From: Odoribacter laneus YIT 12061
GTDB taxonomy: Bacteria; Bacteroidota; Bacteroidia; Bacteroidales; Marinifilaceae
Assembly: GCF_000243215.1 (NCBI RefSeq)
Contig: NZ_JH594596.1
Coordinates: forward strand, 2,688,392-2,752,391
Direction: 5' to 3'
Length of the DNA: 64,000 nt
Shown here: positions 55,413-64,000 of the stretch, piece after piece
How positions within the stretch are numbered: the stretch's first letter is position 1
How the letters are laid out: each line of letters starts with the position of its first letter
The notes under the pieces: generated by a model
The model's database searches: none
What the model saw: the letters and a program-made list of their open reading frames with translations, nothing else
What the model was told of the DNA's origin: nothing
Made by a program: the position numbers and the translations under genes

Positions 55413-55444
55413 CAAAGATATGCATAAATATCTATTTAAAACAA
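55413..55444 (-). promoter_or_regulatory. Promoter of the arginine cluster
   Basis: On the minus strand TTG (55442-55444), a 21-base spacer and TATCTTTG (55413-55420). It predicts a start near 55405 and a leader of about 65 bases ahead of the GNAT gene. The spacer and -33 region hold the ArgR-box-like repeat. Confidence 0.55.
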
Positions 55445-55455
55445 ATATTTATGCA
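55421..55455. promoter_or_regulatory. ArgR-box-like inverted repeat over the arg promoter
   Basis: TGCATAAATAT (55421-55431) and its exact inverse ATATTTATGCA (55445-55455) flank 13 bases. Each resembles half of the ArgR operator (TG-n-AT-WWWW-AT-n-CA). The repeat overlaps the predicted promoter. Confidence 0.55.
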
Positions 55456-55521
55456 AATATATTTTTCTTATAAAGTCTTTATTCCATTCAGAACATAGCT
55501 TCTACAAGGAAAGCAAACGTA

Positions 55522-55535
55522 TGCATAAATATTCA
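55522..55535. promoter_or_regulatory. ArgR-box match
   Basis: TGCATAAATATTCA fits TG-n-AT-WWWW-AT-n-CA at every fixed position. It is the third copy of the TGCATAAATAT core in this 405-base divergent region between the GNAT gene and glnA; the rest of the region is AT-rich and without genes. Confidence 0.55.
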
Positions 55536-55709
55536 ATCTTTAAAAATGAGGAAACGGCAGGACAAGATAAAACACTATTTTTTCTTTCAATTGCAGTGAA
55601 ATTATTTCAAATCATCAGTAAATAAATTTATTTTTATTACAAATTGACAGTAAACGATAGCCTTTTATAATAATATATTAGAAAAATTTTTAATTCGGGA
55701 TATTTTTTC

Positions 55710-55717
55710 TAGTTTTG
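55710..55717 (+). promoter_or_regulatory. -7 box of glnA
   Basis: TAGTTTTG matches TAnnTTTG; TTT rather than TTG lies at the -33 position. The ATG is 27 bases downstream, giving a short leader. Confidence 0.45.
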
Positions 55718-55744
55718 TTTCCGCAAACGTTAACAACAAAGATC

Positions 55745-57253
55745 ATGGAGCAGAATTTTACATTGAATCCTAATCCTTTAGTTCAGTTTTTACAAAAAGA
55801 ACAAAAAGAATTTACAAAAGCCGATATTATAAAATACGTTACCGAAAATCAGATTGAGATGATCAATTTCCGATATGTCGGAGCGGACGGCAGATTAAAA
55901 ACCCTGAATTTTATCATTAGCAGTCTGGAGCATTTAGACAGCATATTAACGTATGGAGAACGGGTAGACGGTTCCAGTCTTTTTCCTTATATCGAAGCAG
56001 GATCCAGCGATTTATACGTTATTCCCCGTTACCGGACAGCTTTCTTGAATCCTTTCAGTGAAATCCCGGCTTTGGATATTTTGTGCAGTTATTATACAAA
56101 AGACGGTAAGCCCTTGGAAAGTGCACCGGAATATACCCTCAGGAAAGCTCACGAAGAATTTAAAAAAGTGACGGGCATGGAGTTTCAGGCCATGGGGGAA
56201 TTGGAATATTACGTTATCAGTGAAAAAGAAGAATTATTTGAAACCGCTGACCAGAGAGGTTATCATGAATCCACTCCTTTCTGTAAATGGGCGGATTTCC
56301 GCTGTGAATGTATGCGGGCCATTGCTCAGACCGGAGGAAAAATCAAATACGGTCACTCGGAAGTAGGTAATTTCACCTTGGGCAACATCCAATACGAACA
56401 AAACGAAATAGAATTTTTACCGGTTAACATTGAAGAAGCTGCCGATCAACTGGTAATTGCCAAGTGGATCATGCGCACCTTGGCTCTTCAGTATGGTATT
56501 AACCTGACTTTTGCTCCTAAGATCACGGCCGGAAAAGCCGGAAGCGGATTACATATCCATACCCGCTTGATGAAAGACGGAAAGAATATGTATATTGAAA
56601 ACGGCCAGCTGACAGACAATGCTCTGAAAGCCATTGCCGGAATCCTGAACATCGCCTCTTCCCTGACGGCTTTTGGAAATACGAATCCAACTTCTTATTT
56701 CCGTCTGGTTCCTCACCAGGAAGCTCCTACCAATATTTGCTGGGGAGACCGCAACCGGTCGGTACTGGTACGGGTTCCATTAGGCTGGACGGAAGGTGCC
56801 GATAAAATGATCACAGACGCTAATCCGTTAGAAAAACCGGCACACAGTTTAGATCCGGGTATTAAACAAACCGTAGAATTCCGTTGTCCGGATGGTTCCG
56901 CCGACCTTTATCTCTTATTAGCGGGATTAGCTGTCGCTGCCCGTCATGGTTTTGAAATGCAAGACAGTATCCAATACGCAAAAGACCGCTATGTCAGTGT
57001 CAACATTTTCGACGATGCCCACAAAGCTACTGCCGAAAGACTAAGTCATTTGCCGGCTTCCTGTGCTGAATCGGCCGAATGCCTGGAACAACAACGCAGC
57101 ATTTATGAAGCATACGGAGTTTTCAGTAAAAATCTGCTGGACGGACTCATTAAAAAACTAAAATCTTATGACGACCGTACATTGCGTACCGATATCGGAA
57201 ACGATATGATGAAAATTACCGAATTAGTAAAAACCTATATCAACGTCGGATAA
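55745..57253 (+). CDS. glnA: Glutamine synthetase (type I family)
   Basis: Joins ammonia and glutamate. 502 residues from the ATG at 55745 (MEQNFTLNPNPLVQFL); upstream codons to 55715 begin with a TTG in the promoter. The N-terminal beta-grasp (RYVGADGRLKTL), DGSSLFPYIEAGSSD, MGELEYYV, GNIQYEQNEIEF (metal Glu), GSGLHIHTRLM and RLVPHQEAPTNICWGDRNRS are visible. The NPN-type loop and R site look catalytic. It pairs functionally with gdhA at 34 kb. Confidence 0.9.
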   Translation: MEQNFTLNPNPLVQFLQKEQKEFTKADIIKYVTENQIEMINFRYVGADGRLKTLNFIISSLEHLDSILTYGERVDGSSLFPYIEAGSSDLYVIPRYRTAFLNPFSEIPALDILCSYYTKDGKPLESAPEYTLRKAHEEFKKVTGMEFQAMGELEYYVISEKEELFETADQRGYHESTPFCKWADFRCECMRAIAQTGGKIKYGHSEVGNFTLGNIQYEQNEIEFLPVNIEEAADQLVIAKWIMRTLALQYGINLTFAPKITAGKAGSGLHIHTRLMKDGKNMYIENGQLTDNALKAIAGILNIASSLTAFGNTNPTSYFRLVPHQEAPTNICWGDRNRSVLVRVPLGWTEGADKMITDANPLEKPAHSLDPGIKQTVEFRCPDGSADLYLLLAGLAVAARHGFEMQDSIQYAKDRYVSVNIFDDAHKATAERLSHLPASCAESAECLEQQRSIYEAYGVFSKNLLDGLIKKLKSYDDRTLRTDIGNDMMKITELVKTYINVG

Positions 57254-57275
57254 TTTCCTCCAATATTTAACTCTT

Positions 57276-57316
57276 AAAAAAACCGCCTGATCATAATAAA
57301 ATCAGGCGGTTTTTTA
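57276..57316 (+). terminator. Terminator of glnA
   Basis: AAAAAACCGCCTGAT/ATCAGGCGGTTTTTT perfect 15 bp stem with a 9-base loop. Confidence 0.93.
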
Positions 57317-57390
57317 TCAAGATTCATTAACCTAAAATAAACGAAACAAAAGGAAAACTCCTAATCCTTCCTCTACTTCCTCAATATCCC

Positions 57391-57830
57391 TTAAAAAACA
57401 GCTCCCATAAAGAAAAAAGATTGATTTTCGCTTTTATTCTCAAAGGTATAAGTCTGGAGAAATAGTCCGTCCCCATTTGTTCAAAAACAGATCACGGCTT
57501 CCAATACCAGTCCTCTCTCTGCTTTACGAGGCTCTTCATCTAATTTTCCGACAAATATCCCTGGCTCCTTCATTCGCCAAACGTGTCAAAAAGAGGAAAC
57601 TTTTACAATGGGTTCCCCAGTTCCCTATCTAAATCATCTGTGGTTCGAAAAAGTGCATCCGCTTTTTCCGCAAAAGGCATATTCCCGGCTTTTTCCTTAT
57701 AATTATAGTAAAATTCTGCACGAACATGTGCCTAGAAGTCAACGTCATCTTTAACGATTTCTTCCAAATTCATTACTGCATCTATCGGATAAGGTGTCTT
57801 AAATACCCGGATCTCCTCACTATTTAATTA
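57391..57830 (-). pseudogene. Decayed protein-coding remnant
   Basis: The minus strand reads like protein broken by stops and frameshifts. From about 57830: NSEEIRVFKTPYPIDAVMN, LEEIVKDDVDF, an in-frame TAG, AHVRAEFYYNYKEKAGNMPF, AEKADALFRTTDDLDRELG, a stop, then in shifted frames LANEGARDICRKI and LDEEPRKAERGLVLEAV, a TGA, and DGLFLQTYTFENKSE ending at 57391. The 3' half suggests a secreted or tetratricopeptide-like helical protein; family not identified. It marks the edge of the accessory tail of the window. Confidence 0.6.
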
Positions 57831-57833
57831 CTT

Positions 57834-58188
57834 ATAAACTAATCCACTATATTGGAAACATCTCCAAATTTTCCCTTAATGTTGGCGCAAAATATATTAC
57901 TCACGGGAATTGTGACTCGTTTTATTATTTATTAACGTCTATTTTTGCTATACTCAATTCTTCTCCCTTAAGAACTTAAAAACGTCAGTCCTTCTTAAAT
58001 TATTACTTTACAAAATACATCAAAGAAATACCTATTTTTAGATTCCGTCTTTACCTGTAGTAATGTAAAGATTAACAATATTTCCAGACTCTTAAAGAGC
58101 AAGGATAAAAAAGATGACAAAAAATTGTCCATTTCCCATTTTAAGAAAAATATTTTCTCATTTTTATTTACCACTATTACTTAATTAT
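57834..58188. other. AT-rich gene-free stretch
   Basis: About 350 bases without a frame, hairpin or repeat I can defend. It may contain the missing 5' part of the pseudogene beyond recognition. Confidence 0.5.
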
Positions 58189-58196
58189 TATATTTG
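58189..58196 (+). promoter_or_regulatory. -7 box of the orphan lipoprotein gene
   Basis: TATATTTG matches TAnnTTTG, 41 bases before the ATG. The -33 position has TTT. Confidence 0.45.
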
Positions 58197-58237
58197 TATA
58201 AAAAGTAAAAAAGAATATAACTATTAACTATAATATC

Positions 58238-59074
58238 ATGAAAAAGATTATTTTCAAAATTATAATAGTCTCATTACTAACTCTTATTATCGGATGTAAC
58301 AACGATGAAGACAAAAAAACAAGAAAACCAGAGGAAAAAATTTATGTTATAGATATTACCAAGGAAAATGCACCTTTCACTCATATTTTTGCATATAATA
58401 GAGGGTATGTAATTTATGCAAATATTAACAAAGATGGAATCCCTAAGAATGCTATTGTAAAATCTGGGAAAGTATTCTTTGTTTTAGTATTCAGAGAAAA
58501 TGGTAAACCCTATCAATCATTTTATAATAATACAATTTATATATTTGACAATATTTGTAATAATGAAATAGACATTGCTACGATAAAAGATTATATGCTC
58601 GATTATTCTGGCTACACATTTGATAATCAATATTCTAATTTCGAAACAACAGAATCATTGGATATATTAGGGCCTAACATATCTAATGAAATTGAAAAGA
58701 AAATTGCAAAAATCAGAATAAATTATGGTGCTAAATTTATTGGAAATACTATTGGTATTATTAATGACACTTTATACTTTCCTGAATTAATATATTTGCT
58801 CGGACTCGCATATACCTTAATTGAATATAATGGAGATTATGAAGATGCAATAGGTATTGGATATGAAAGTAAGGCTGCTCACCATATCCTCTCTATTATT
58901 CAATATACAAATCCTGAAGAAGAACCTACAACACTTGCGAATTATGTGGTATCAAATTTTTCTTTATTAACAAGCACACTTCAACTTGCAGATAAAAGAC
59001 AAAAACAAATAAAAATAGCAGAAGAAATGCTTAAAGAAAAAAATAATAATTCTATTCAAAATATCACAAAATAA
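58238..59074 (+). CDS. Orphan lipoprotein of unknown function, very AT-rich
   Basis: 278 residues, not recognised. The signal peptide has lipobox LIIGC (Cys21). The mature chain starts with a charged linker (NNDEDKKTRKPEEK). The second half is helical (SNEIEKKIAKIRINYG, LIYLLGLAYTLIEYN) and the tail is Lys/Asn-rich. Base composition is strikingly poorer in G+C than in the core genes, with codons such as ATA and AAT dominating. The gene is alone on the plus strand between a pseudogene and the RHS locus, which suggests recent acquisition. Confidence 0.7.
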   Translation: MKKIIFKIIIVSLLTLIIGCNNDEDKKTRKPEEKIYVIDITKENAPFTHIFAYNRGYVIYANINKDGIPKNAIVKSGKVFFVLVFRENGKPYQSFYNNTIYIFDNICNNEIDIATIKDYMLDYSGYTFDNQYSNFETTESLDILGPNISNEIEKKIAKIRINYGAKFIGNTIGIINDTLYFPELIYLLGLAYTLIEYNGDYEDAIGIGYESKAAHHILSIIQYTNPEEEPTTLANYVVSNFSLLTSTLQLADKRQKQIKIAEEMLKEKNNNSIQNITK

Positions 59075-59327
59075 ACCTATTTTTAAAATATTAAATAGGA
59101 CTAATAAGCAGTAATTCATATAATCCAGGAAATTTTACTGAAGAAAATTTATACATTTTTTATTATCAGTACTATTGACATAAAAAAATAACAACAATAT
59201 TATTATGATAATTCTTTACCCACTATAATAAAGGAAGCAATAGAATACAGAGTAAAAAACTAATAGAAAAACTTAATTACTGAGATTCAGTCGATAAAGC
59301 TTTGCTTTTTAAGGGAAAGAAGAAAAT
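59075..59327. other. Gene-free stretch after the orphan lipoprotein
   Basis: AT-rich, no frame above about 30 codons and no clear pairing until the terminator at 59328. Confidence 0.5.
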
Positions 59328-59366
59328 AAAGAACGAGACTCATGCTAAATCTCGTTCTTTTTATTT
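59328..59366. terminator. Bidirectional terminator of the RHS locus
   Basis: AAAGAACGAGA/TCTCGTTCTTT 11 bp stem with TTTATTT on the plus strand and TTTATTTTC on the minus strand. It lies about 60 bases beyond the stop of the leftward coupled gene. Confidence 0.8.
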
Positions 59367-59426
59367 AAAAGTCATCTTCAAATAGATAGACTCCTTTTAT
59401 AGAATCTTAAACAATTCCTCTATACA

Positions 59427-60182
59427 TTAACGATAGAGCCAAAAAGCATCCCGCCAGCCAAAACCTTTAAACTTTTTTCTTGTTTCCCTATCGTAAATTC
59501 TCAACCCCCGCTTAGAAGTATATAAAATATACCGGCCATCCGGAGAATACCAAAAGGGAGTATAAATCTTATTCCGAACTATTTTTCTCTGTTTTCCTGT
59601 ATTCACATCTATCTCCACCAAATAACAGGTAAAATAAGTGGCATAACGTAACAACAGCGTTTGTCCGTCAGGCGTAATTACCGGATTTTGATAGCCTAAT
59701 CCTAAAGTACCTATACTAAACGTATTTATATTTGGATGCTTTTGCCACAATAAACTATCTTTTTGATAGCATTCGATCCAACCTTGAGCGTTTATCTTAA
59801 CTTTAATATTTCTGAATCGATATTCTGCATTTGGATTTTTTTGTCTGGAATTATATAGCGTTTTTAAATTAGAAACTTTTAAAATTGGTAAAATTGGTAC
59901 CGATTTTATTGAATCCAACACAATTATTTTTTGAGCCACTTTACCTTTAGTTTCCAAAAACAAAACTAGAGAATCTCCTTTCCAATTATAACCTGCAAAT
60001 CTTGACCCATAAATATCTCCTAAATCCAATACAATATTATCATAATAATCAAAATTACCTTTTAGATCCATATGAAAATTACATAATCTCAAATTTACTT
60101 TATTATCTATCAACAAATAAGATTGAGCTCTTACTACAAACATTCCACTCCACAAAAATAAAATCAAAAAGACATATTTCAT
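59427..60182 (-). CDS. Secreted beta-propeller-like protein coupled to the RHS gene, candidate immunity protein
   Basis: 251 residues with a Sec signal peptide (MKYVFLILFLWSGMFVVRA-Q). The rest is beta-rich; NPVITPDGQTLLLRYA and FWYSPDGRYILYTSK look like WD40/PD40 propeller blades. The ATG overlaps the RHS stop by 4 bases (ATGA), so translation is coupled. Genes directly downstream of RHS toxins usually encode immunity to the C-terminal toxin. The export signal would fit a toxin active in the periplasm. No sequence homology to a known immunity family was recognised. Confidence 0.65.
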   Translation of the reverse strand: MKYVFLILFLWSGMFVVRAQSYLLIDNKVNLRLCNFHMDLKGNFDYYDNIVLDLGDIYGSRFAGYNWKGDSLVLFLETKGKVAQKIIVLDSIKSVPILPILKVSNLKTLYNSRQKNPNAEYRFRNIKVKINAQGWIECYQKDSLLWQKHPNINTFSIGTLGLGYQNPVITPDGQTLLLRYATYFTCYLVEIDVNTGKQRKIVRNKIYTPFWYSPDGRYILYTSKRGLRIYDRETRKKFKGFGWRDAFWLYR

Positions 60183-63100
60183 AATTTCAAATTTTTAAGT
60201 GAATAACTTATATACACATAATCTCTTATCCGCATTTGCATATCTAATAATAACGGTATCCTTAAAACAGGAAGATTAAAAACACCACCATTTAAAAGGG
60301 CTCGGGAAGCTGCTATTGCACAATGCATGTTTTTTATAGGGAAAAGTAAACCCATTCTATACATCTGTCCTGCTTTTGGCACACTATTAATGTAACTATT
60401 ATAACCTTCTAAATTAATTTTATTAATCCGTACGCTTCGCTCAAAAGGACCTACTTTGGAATTTGTATAATTTGTAGTAGGTTTATGTTCTTTAAAGAAA
60501 TTAGGTATCGTATGTTCAATATAATCTCCATTCTCGGCATAAGCTCCCCAAGAAAATGTTTTCCCATCTTCTGGATTATAAATCTGAGAATGTCCATCGG
60601 TTTGTAATTCTACATGACTCGTTGAATTATAAGAACCTTTATATATAGACCAAAGATCTGAAAGATTACCAAAGGCAGCCACTCCATACGAAAGGTCTTC
60701 ATACCATTTATTTCCTTTTTTTCCTAAATAATTCCATTCCCCTGATCCTAAATCCACAGAGGCAAGGCCGAAATTTATATTAGGGGACACTCGTCCGCCT
60801 GACATAGCCGCCATCCCTATGGAACTATAAAAAGAACCAGCTATCGTTCCCATTAAATTCGGCATCATCGAAGAAATACTGGTGATACCTGCGGCTCCAT
60901 AAGCCGACAATCCTCCAATAGCTGCGCCTCCTGCCATGTATTTCCAAGTTTTTCCCGATTGCCAATCCCATTTGACAGGATTTAATTGTCCATCATTAGC
61001 TAATGTCCCTCCGGACCAAGCCCCTAGCACCGCTCCAATTGCAAGAGGTATCCAAAAAAATTCCCCATCAGGATCAATATAGCGAATCGGATTATTTCCA
61101 CAATATCCATAGGGACTAACTAATTGTAAGGCCGGATCTATATTCAACCAACGCCCCAATTCCGGATCATAATAACGCGAACCAAAATCATACAGAGAAA
61201 GCATACGGCCATTAAAGACTTTGTCCTGCAATTCTTTACCGCTAAAAAGATATTTATTACGATGCAACTCATTATTCTCAAAAGTCACTCCAAAGGGATA
61301 ATAATCTGTATGTTGTATAGCAACCAAATTATCATTGAAAGCTTCCAACAAAACCCGGGTATTTCCTAAATAATCTTTTAAAAGATAATGATAAGCATAT
61401 CCTCTATCATTCTTACGAACAAAACCTTCTGGATGCAGTAAATAAGAAATATTGGACCCTTCGTAAATCATCACTCCTCGATAATACGTCAAAGAACTTC
61501 CTACCTTCTGTGCCAGTTTTTCACCCGAAGCACTGTAAAAATAAGAAATATTATCAGAACTTTTCGTTATACATTCAGGTAAATTTAGTAAATTGTAAGA
61601 AATATTAATACCACGTCTTCCATCGGAAGTCATATTGCCCAATTCATCGTACTCATAAATTGCAGAAGTATTGCCCTGATCTGTAATACAGGTAACTGCA
61701 TTTTTATTACCAGAGAAAGTGTAAGAATATACGAGATCGTTAAGTACTGCACCATTATTCGCTTGTCGTTTTAGACTCAGTAAATTGCTGTTCATATCAT
61801 AAGTTAAGCCGGTTACATTATAAGCACCAGAATGATTTATCCAAGTAGAAGCGTTTTTTTCTCGGAAAGAAGCAGAAGCAAGCCGATTTAAAGGATCATA
61901 ATAATATAGATAAGCTTTTGAAGGTTCATCTCCACGTTTCCAACGGATGGCATTGATATTGCCGTCATAGCGGGCAATAGCTTCGGGAATCACTTTCTGT
62001 TCATAATCTAATGCATAAGAAAAATGCGGATTCGTGACCGTAGATAACATGCCCGCCAAATGATAGGAATAGTCGATCGACTCTTTATCGTTATGTAAAT
62101 TCATTTTTTGCGTACGTCCTAAATCATCATATACATAAGAAGCTACCACTACTTCATTATTTACTGTATCACCGGTAATTTTTTGTCGAACTTGCAACAA
62201 ACGTTCCTGATTGTCGTAATCAAAATATTTATTGTATTCCGTCACCAATCCGCAGACAATTTGCTTGACTTTGACCTGTTTAACATCCCCTCCGAAATTG
62301 TGTTTGTTGGAAACAATTTCTGTACCTGATGGGTAAAGCTGACTTACTACTTGAATCGGTAAATATTTAGCACTGTAATAATTAGCTTTTAATAACCATT
62401 GGTCTATAGTATCTCCCAATACTTTCGTCTTTGTTCCTGTCACTTCTCCTAGTACTCTGTCGGACCTCATTTCTGACAAAGCGTCAGCATCAGACCAAGC
62501 CACCTTTTCCTGATCAGGCCATAAATAATCATCATAATAGATAATCACGAAACAATCCTCCGGAGAAATACGAGTAGGACAAGCCTGGTTGGTATATCCG
62601 TGCATAGCCATTCCTCTCCTTTCATTCCGATCTTTCTGTGTCGCCAACATTTCCTGTAATTCTACTTCAGTACCTGTACAAAGACCTGTTATGACAGGAC
62701 GGTCAAAAACATCGTACTTGGTAAAATTCCATTTTCCTTCTTCCCGTAAGCGAGCATCCTGAGAAAAAGCCAATCGGCCCCGAGCATCATACAAATTCAA
62801 AGTATATCCGCCTCCGGGGACATGCTGTTTATAAACCCGTCCGTGAGAATCATATTCAATATAATAACAATCCGACTGTAATTCAGAAAAATATCGCGTA
62901 CCTTGATGAAATACGGCAGAACGAGAGGGCGGAAGAATATACCTTTTTCGCTTAAAATCATCGTATACAGTATAAGTAAAAAGACTCTCTCCCCCCTCAT
63001 CTCTCACCTCTTTAGCTATCAAAAGCCCTTCAGTATTTCGATATTCCAATAACACATGACTTTCTGGATCAATTATTTCCGTAACACTCAACTCTCCCTC

Positions 63101-64000
63101 TTGATAATATCCTCCACAAGTAAGCCCATTATCTTCTAAAACATACCGTCTTATCCCGTCCTGTACTCTGTTTTTCCGATACACTGTATGGGTTGTATGC
63201 TCCCCTTCTATCTGCCAGGCCTGACCTGGGATATTACTGCGAACCACCTGACCGGCTCCGTTAAAACGGGATTCACTATAGGCATAAGGTGACGCACCGT
63301 ATAGAGAAGTATAATAAGCCTCCTGAGCTTCAAATGCATTTGCGTGATACTTTCCCTGACCCACTGTTACATAAGGTAAGTAAGTACGGGAATTCCGACC
63401 ATATATATCATAATAAACAGGCAAAACGACATCTTTTCCACTCGGAGTGCTTCCTATATTTATTTTCTGTATCGTACGTCCCATTCCATCGCAATAAGTA
63501 ATCGCTCTGTGGAATCCAGTATTCTCTGCATTTCTGGTTTTTTCCAGTATATGATGCCGCCTTGTCAGGCGATAAATAATAGGAAGTTCTTTATCAAAAG
63601 CCAACGTATCGAACCCAGAAACAACTTGAACATGATAGGTAACAAACAGATTACTTTTGATTTCTTCATATCCATCCTGTTCTCTCAAGATAATTTTGCA
63701 ATATTTACCAGCAGGATCTGCAGTAAAACCTAGGATACAACCTCCCCAGTCTCTATATTCCTTTAAGGTATAAATAAACTCTATGGCCTTTTCAGGAGGA
63801 CCAATGGGAGTTTCAGGTTCTGCAGGTTCTGCATTGCGTCTTGCCCTCCAAGGAAGAATGTCCGAGGAAAACAAGATAGTATGCCATTGCACAACCGTAT
63901 CACTATCAGCAGTGGAAGAAGAACTCCCTAACGTCTTTGTCCATTGATAAATTCCGGAAAAATGATCTGCAACAAATTTTTCCGCTATGGGATCCGGCTG
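60179..64000 (-). CDS. RHS-repeat polymorphic-toxin-like protein (5' end outside window)
   Basis: The frame is open to the right edge; the GTG at 63892 is internal. 1,273 residues are visible. The N-terminal visible part matches DUF6443 (YCDGMGRTIQKI, YYDIYGRNSRTYL). YD/RHS repeats follow (YDSHGRVYKQH, YDARGRLAFSQD, YDVFDRPV, YDDLGRTQKMN, YDELGNMTSDG). The core end is complete: SGKELQDKV, LYDFGSRYYDPELGRWLNID and YGYCGNNPIRYIDPDGE (61064-61115). Downstream is a variable C-terminus of about 295 residues with a glycine-rich hydrophobic stretch, then HVELQTDGHSQIYNPEDG (about 60.56-60.62 kb) and MHCAIAASRALLNGG (about 60.29-60.34 kb). The His-then-Cys order recalls circularly permuted papain-like folds (inference). 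Confidence 0.88.
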   Translation of the reverse strand, partial: QPDPIAEKFVADHFSGIYQWTKTLGSSSSTADSDTVVQWHTILFSSDILPWRARRNAEPAEPETPIGPPEKAIEFIYTLKEYRDWGGCILGFTADPAGKYCKIILREQDGYEEIKSNLFVTYHVQVVSGFDTLAFDKELPIIYRLTRRHHILEKTRNAENTGFHRAITYCDGMGRTIQKINIGSTPSGKDVVLPVYYDIYGRNSRTYLPYVTVGQGKYHANAFEAQEAYYTSLYGASPYAYSESRFNGAGQVVRSNIPGQAWQIEGEHTTHTVYRKNRVQDGIRRYVLEDNGLTCGGYYQEGELSVTEIIDPESHVLLEYRNTEGLLIAKEVRDEGGESLFTYTVYDDFKRKRYILPPSRSAVFHQGTRYFSELQSDCYYIEYDSHGRVYKQHVPGGGYTLNLYDARGRLAFSQDARLREEGKWNFTKYDVFDRPVITGLCTGTEVELQEMLATQKDRNERRGMAMHGYTNQACPTRISPEDCFVIIYYDDYLWPDQEKVAWSDADALSEMRSDRVLGEVTGTKTKVLGDTIDQWLLKANYYSAKYLPIQVVSQLYPSGTEIVSNKHNFGGDVKQVKVKQIVCGLVTEYNKYFDYDNQERLLQVRQKITGDTVNNEVVVASYVYDDLGRTQKMNLHNDKESIDYSYHLAGMLSTVTNPHFSYALDYEQKVIPEAIARYDGNINAIRWKRGDEPSKAYLYYYDPLNRLASASFREKNASTWINHSGAYNVTGLTYDMNSNLLSLKRQANNGAVLNDLVYSYTFSGNKNAVTCITDQGNTSAIYEYDELGNMTSDGRRGINISYNLLNLPECITKSSDNISYFYSASGEKLAQKVGSSLTYYRGVMIYEGSNISYLLHPEGFVRKNDRGYAYHYLLKDYLGNTRVLLEAFNDNLVAIQHTDYYPFGVTFENNELHRNKYLFSGKELQDKVFNGRMLSLYDFGSRYYDPELGRWLNIDPALQLVSPYGYCGNNPIRYIDPDGEFFWIPLAIGAVLGAWSGGTLANDGQLNPVKWDWQSGKTWKYMAGGAAIGGLSAYGAAGITSISSMMPNLMGTIAGSFYSSIGMAAMSGGRVSPNINFGLASVDLGSGEWNYLGKKGNKWYEDLSYGVAAFGNLSDLWSIYKGSYNSTSHVELQTDGHSQIYNPEDGKTFSWGAYAENGDYIEHTIPNFFKEHKPTTNYTNSKVGPFERSVRINKINLEGYNSYINSVPKAGQMYRMGLLFPIKNMHCAIAASRALLNGGVFNLPVLRIPLLLDMQMRIRDYVYISYSLKNLKL

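Noticed and set aside
63892-63892. GTG at 63892 as the RHS start
   Set aside because: The frame stays open for 36 further codons to the window edge with RHS-like sequence, so this codon is internal.

Overview
The window is a 64 kb piece of a Bacteroidales chromosome. The evidence is Bacteroidetes-type promoters (TTG, about 19 bases, TAnnTTTG), the RprX/RprY two-component pair, tRNA genes without an encoded CCA end, an ExbB-ExbD-ExbD cluster, a Bacteroidetes-type arginine cluster and an RHS protein of the DUF6443 type. Gene content fits an anaerobic gut member near Odoribacter or Butyricimonas, but that placement is an inference. Most of the window is dense core genome; accessory material is limited to a few places.

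Layout. 0-5 kb: aspS (5' end outside the window), holB, a RicT/PSP1 gene and two rhomboid-family genes. 6-11 kb: an EEP-family phosphatase, tRNA-Ala(GGC), a YbhN-like membrane protein, a small membrane protein and mutL, all rightward; mutL converges on a leftward radical SAM gene. 11-17 kb: a UbiA-family prenyltransferase, a TlpA-like lipoprotein, the malic enzyme-phosphotransacetylase fusion maeB, and rpiB. 17-23 kb, leftward: ruvB with rprX and rprY behind it, and upstream of them a two-gene ABC-ATPase plus DUF4435 (TOPRIM) module that resembles the PARIS antiphage system. 23-32 kb: a DUF486 gene, trkH-trkA, a structured intergenic element, pgk, tadA, an AspT/YidE-type transporter, aroA and aroB. 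32-40 kb: a well-supported small RNA gene, dprA, gdhA, tatD-ansA and the exbB-exbD operon.

40-47 kb begins with tRNA-Arg(CCG). Its 3' end is followed by a 0.5 kb remnant holding a truncated DUF1016 gene, two long palindromes and an imperfect repeat of the tRNA end, which looks like a decayed integration site. Then come a hybrid histidine kinase with an Hpt domain, a glycoside hydrolase family 2 gene and a sigma-54 response regulator. 47-57 kb is an arginine cluster transcribed leftward (GNAT acetyltransferase, argG, argC, argD, argB, argE, argH). Its promoter is overlapped by sequences matching the ArgR box, and glnA diverges from it.

57-64 kb is accessory: a decayed pseudogene, a very AT-rich orphan lipoprotein, and a large RHS protein (start outside the window) whose variable C-terminus overlaps a small secreted-protein gene by 4 bases, as in toxin-immunity pairs.

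The strongest candidates for something little described are the ATPase-DUF4435 pair at 21.0-23.0 kb, the RHS C-terminus and its coupled partner at 59.4-61.1 kb, the small RNA at 32.56-32.70 kb, and the structured or MITE-like element at 26.13-26.40 kb.
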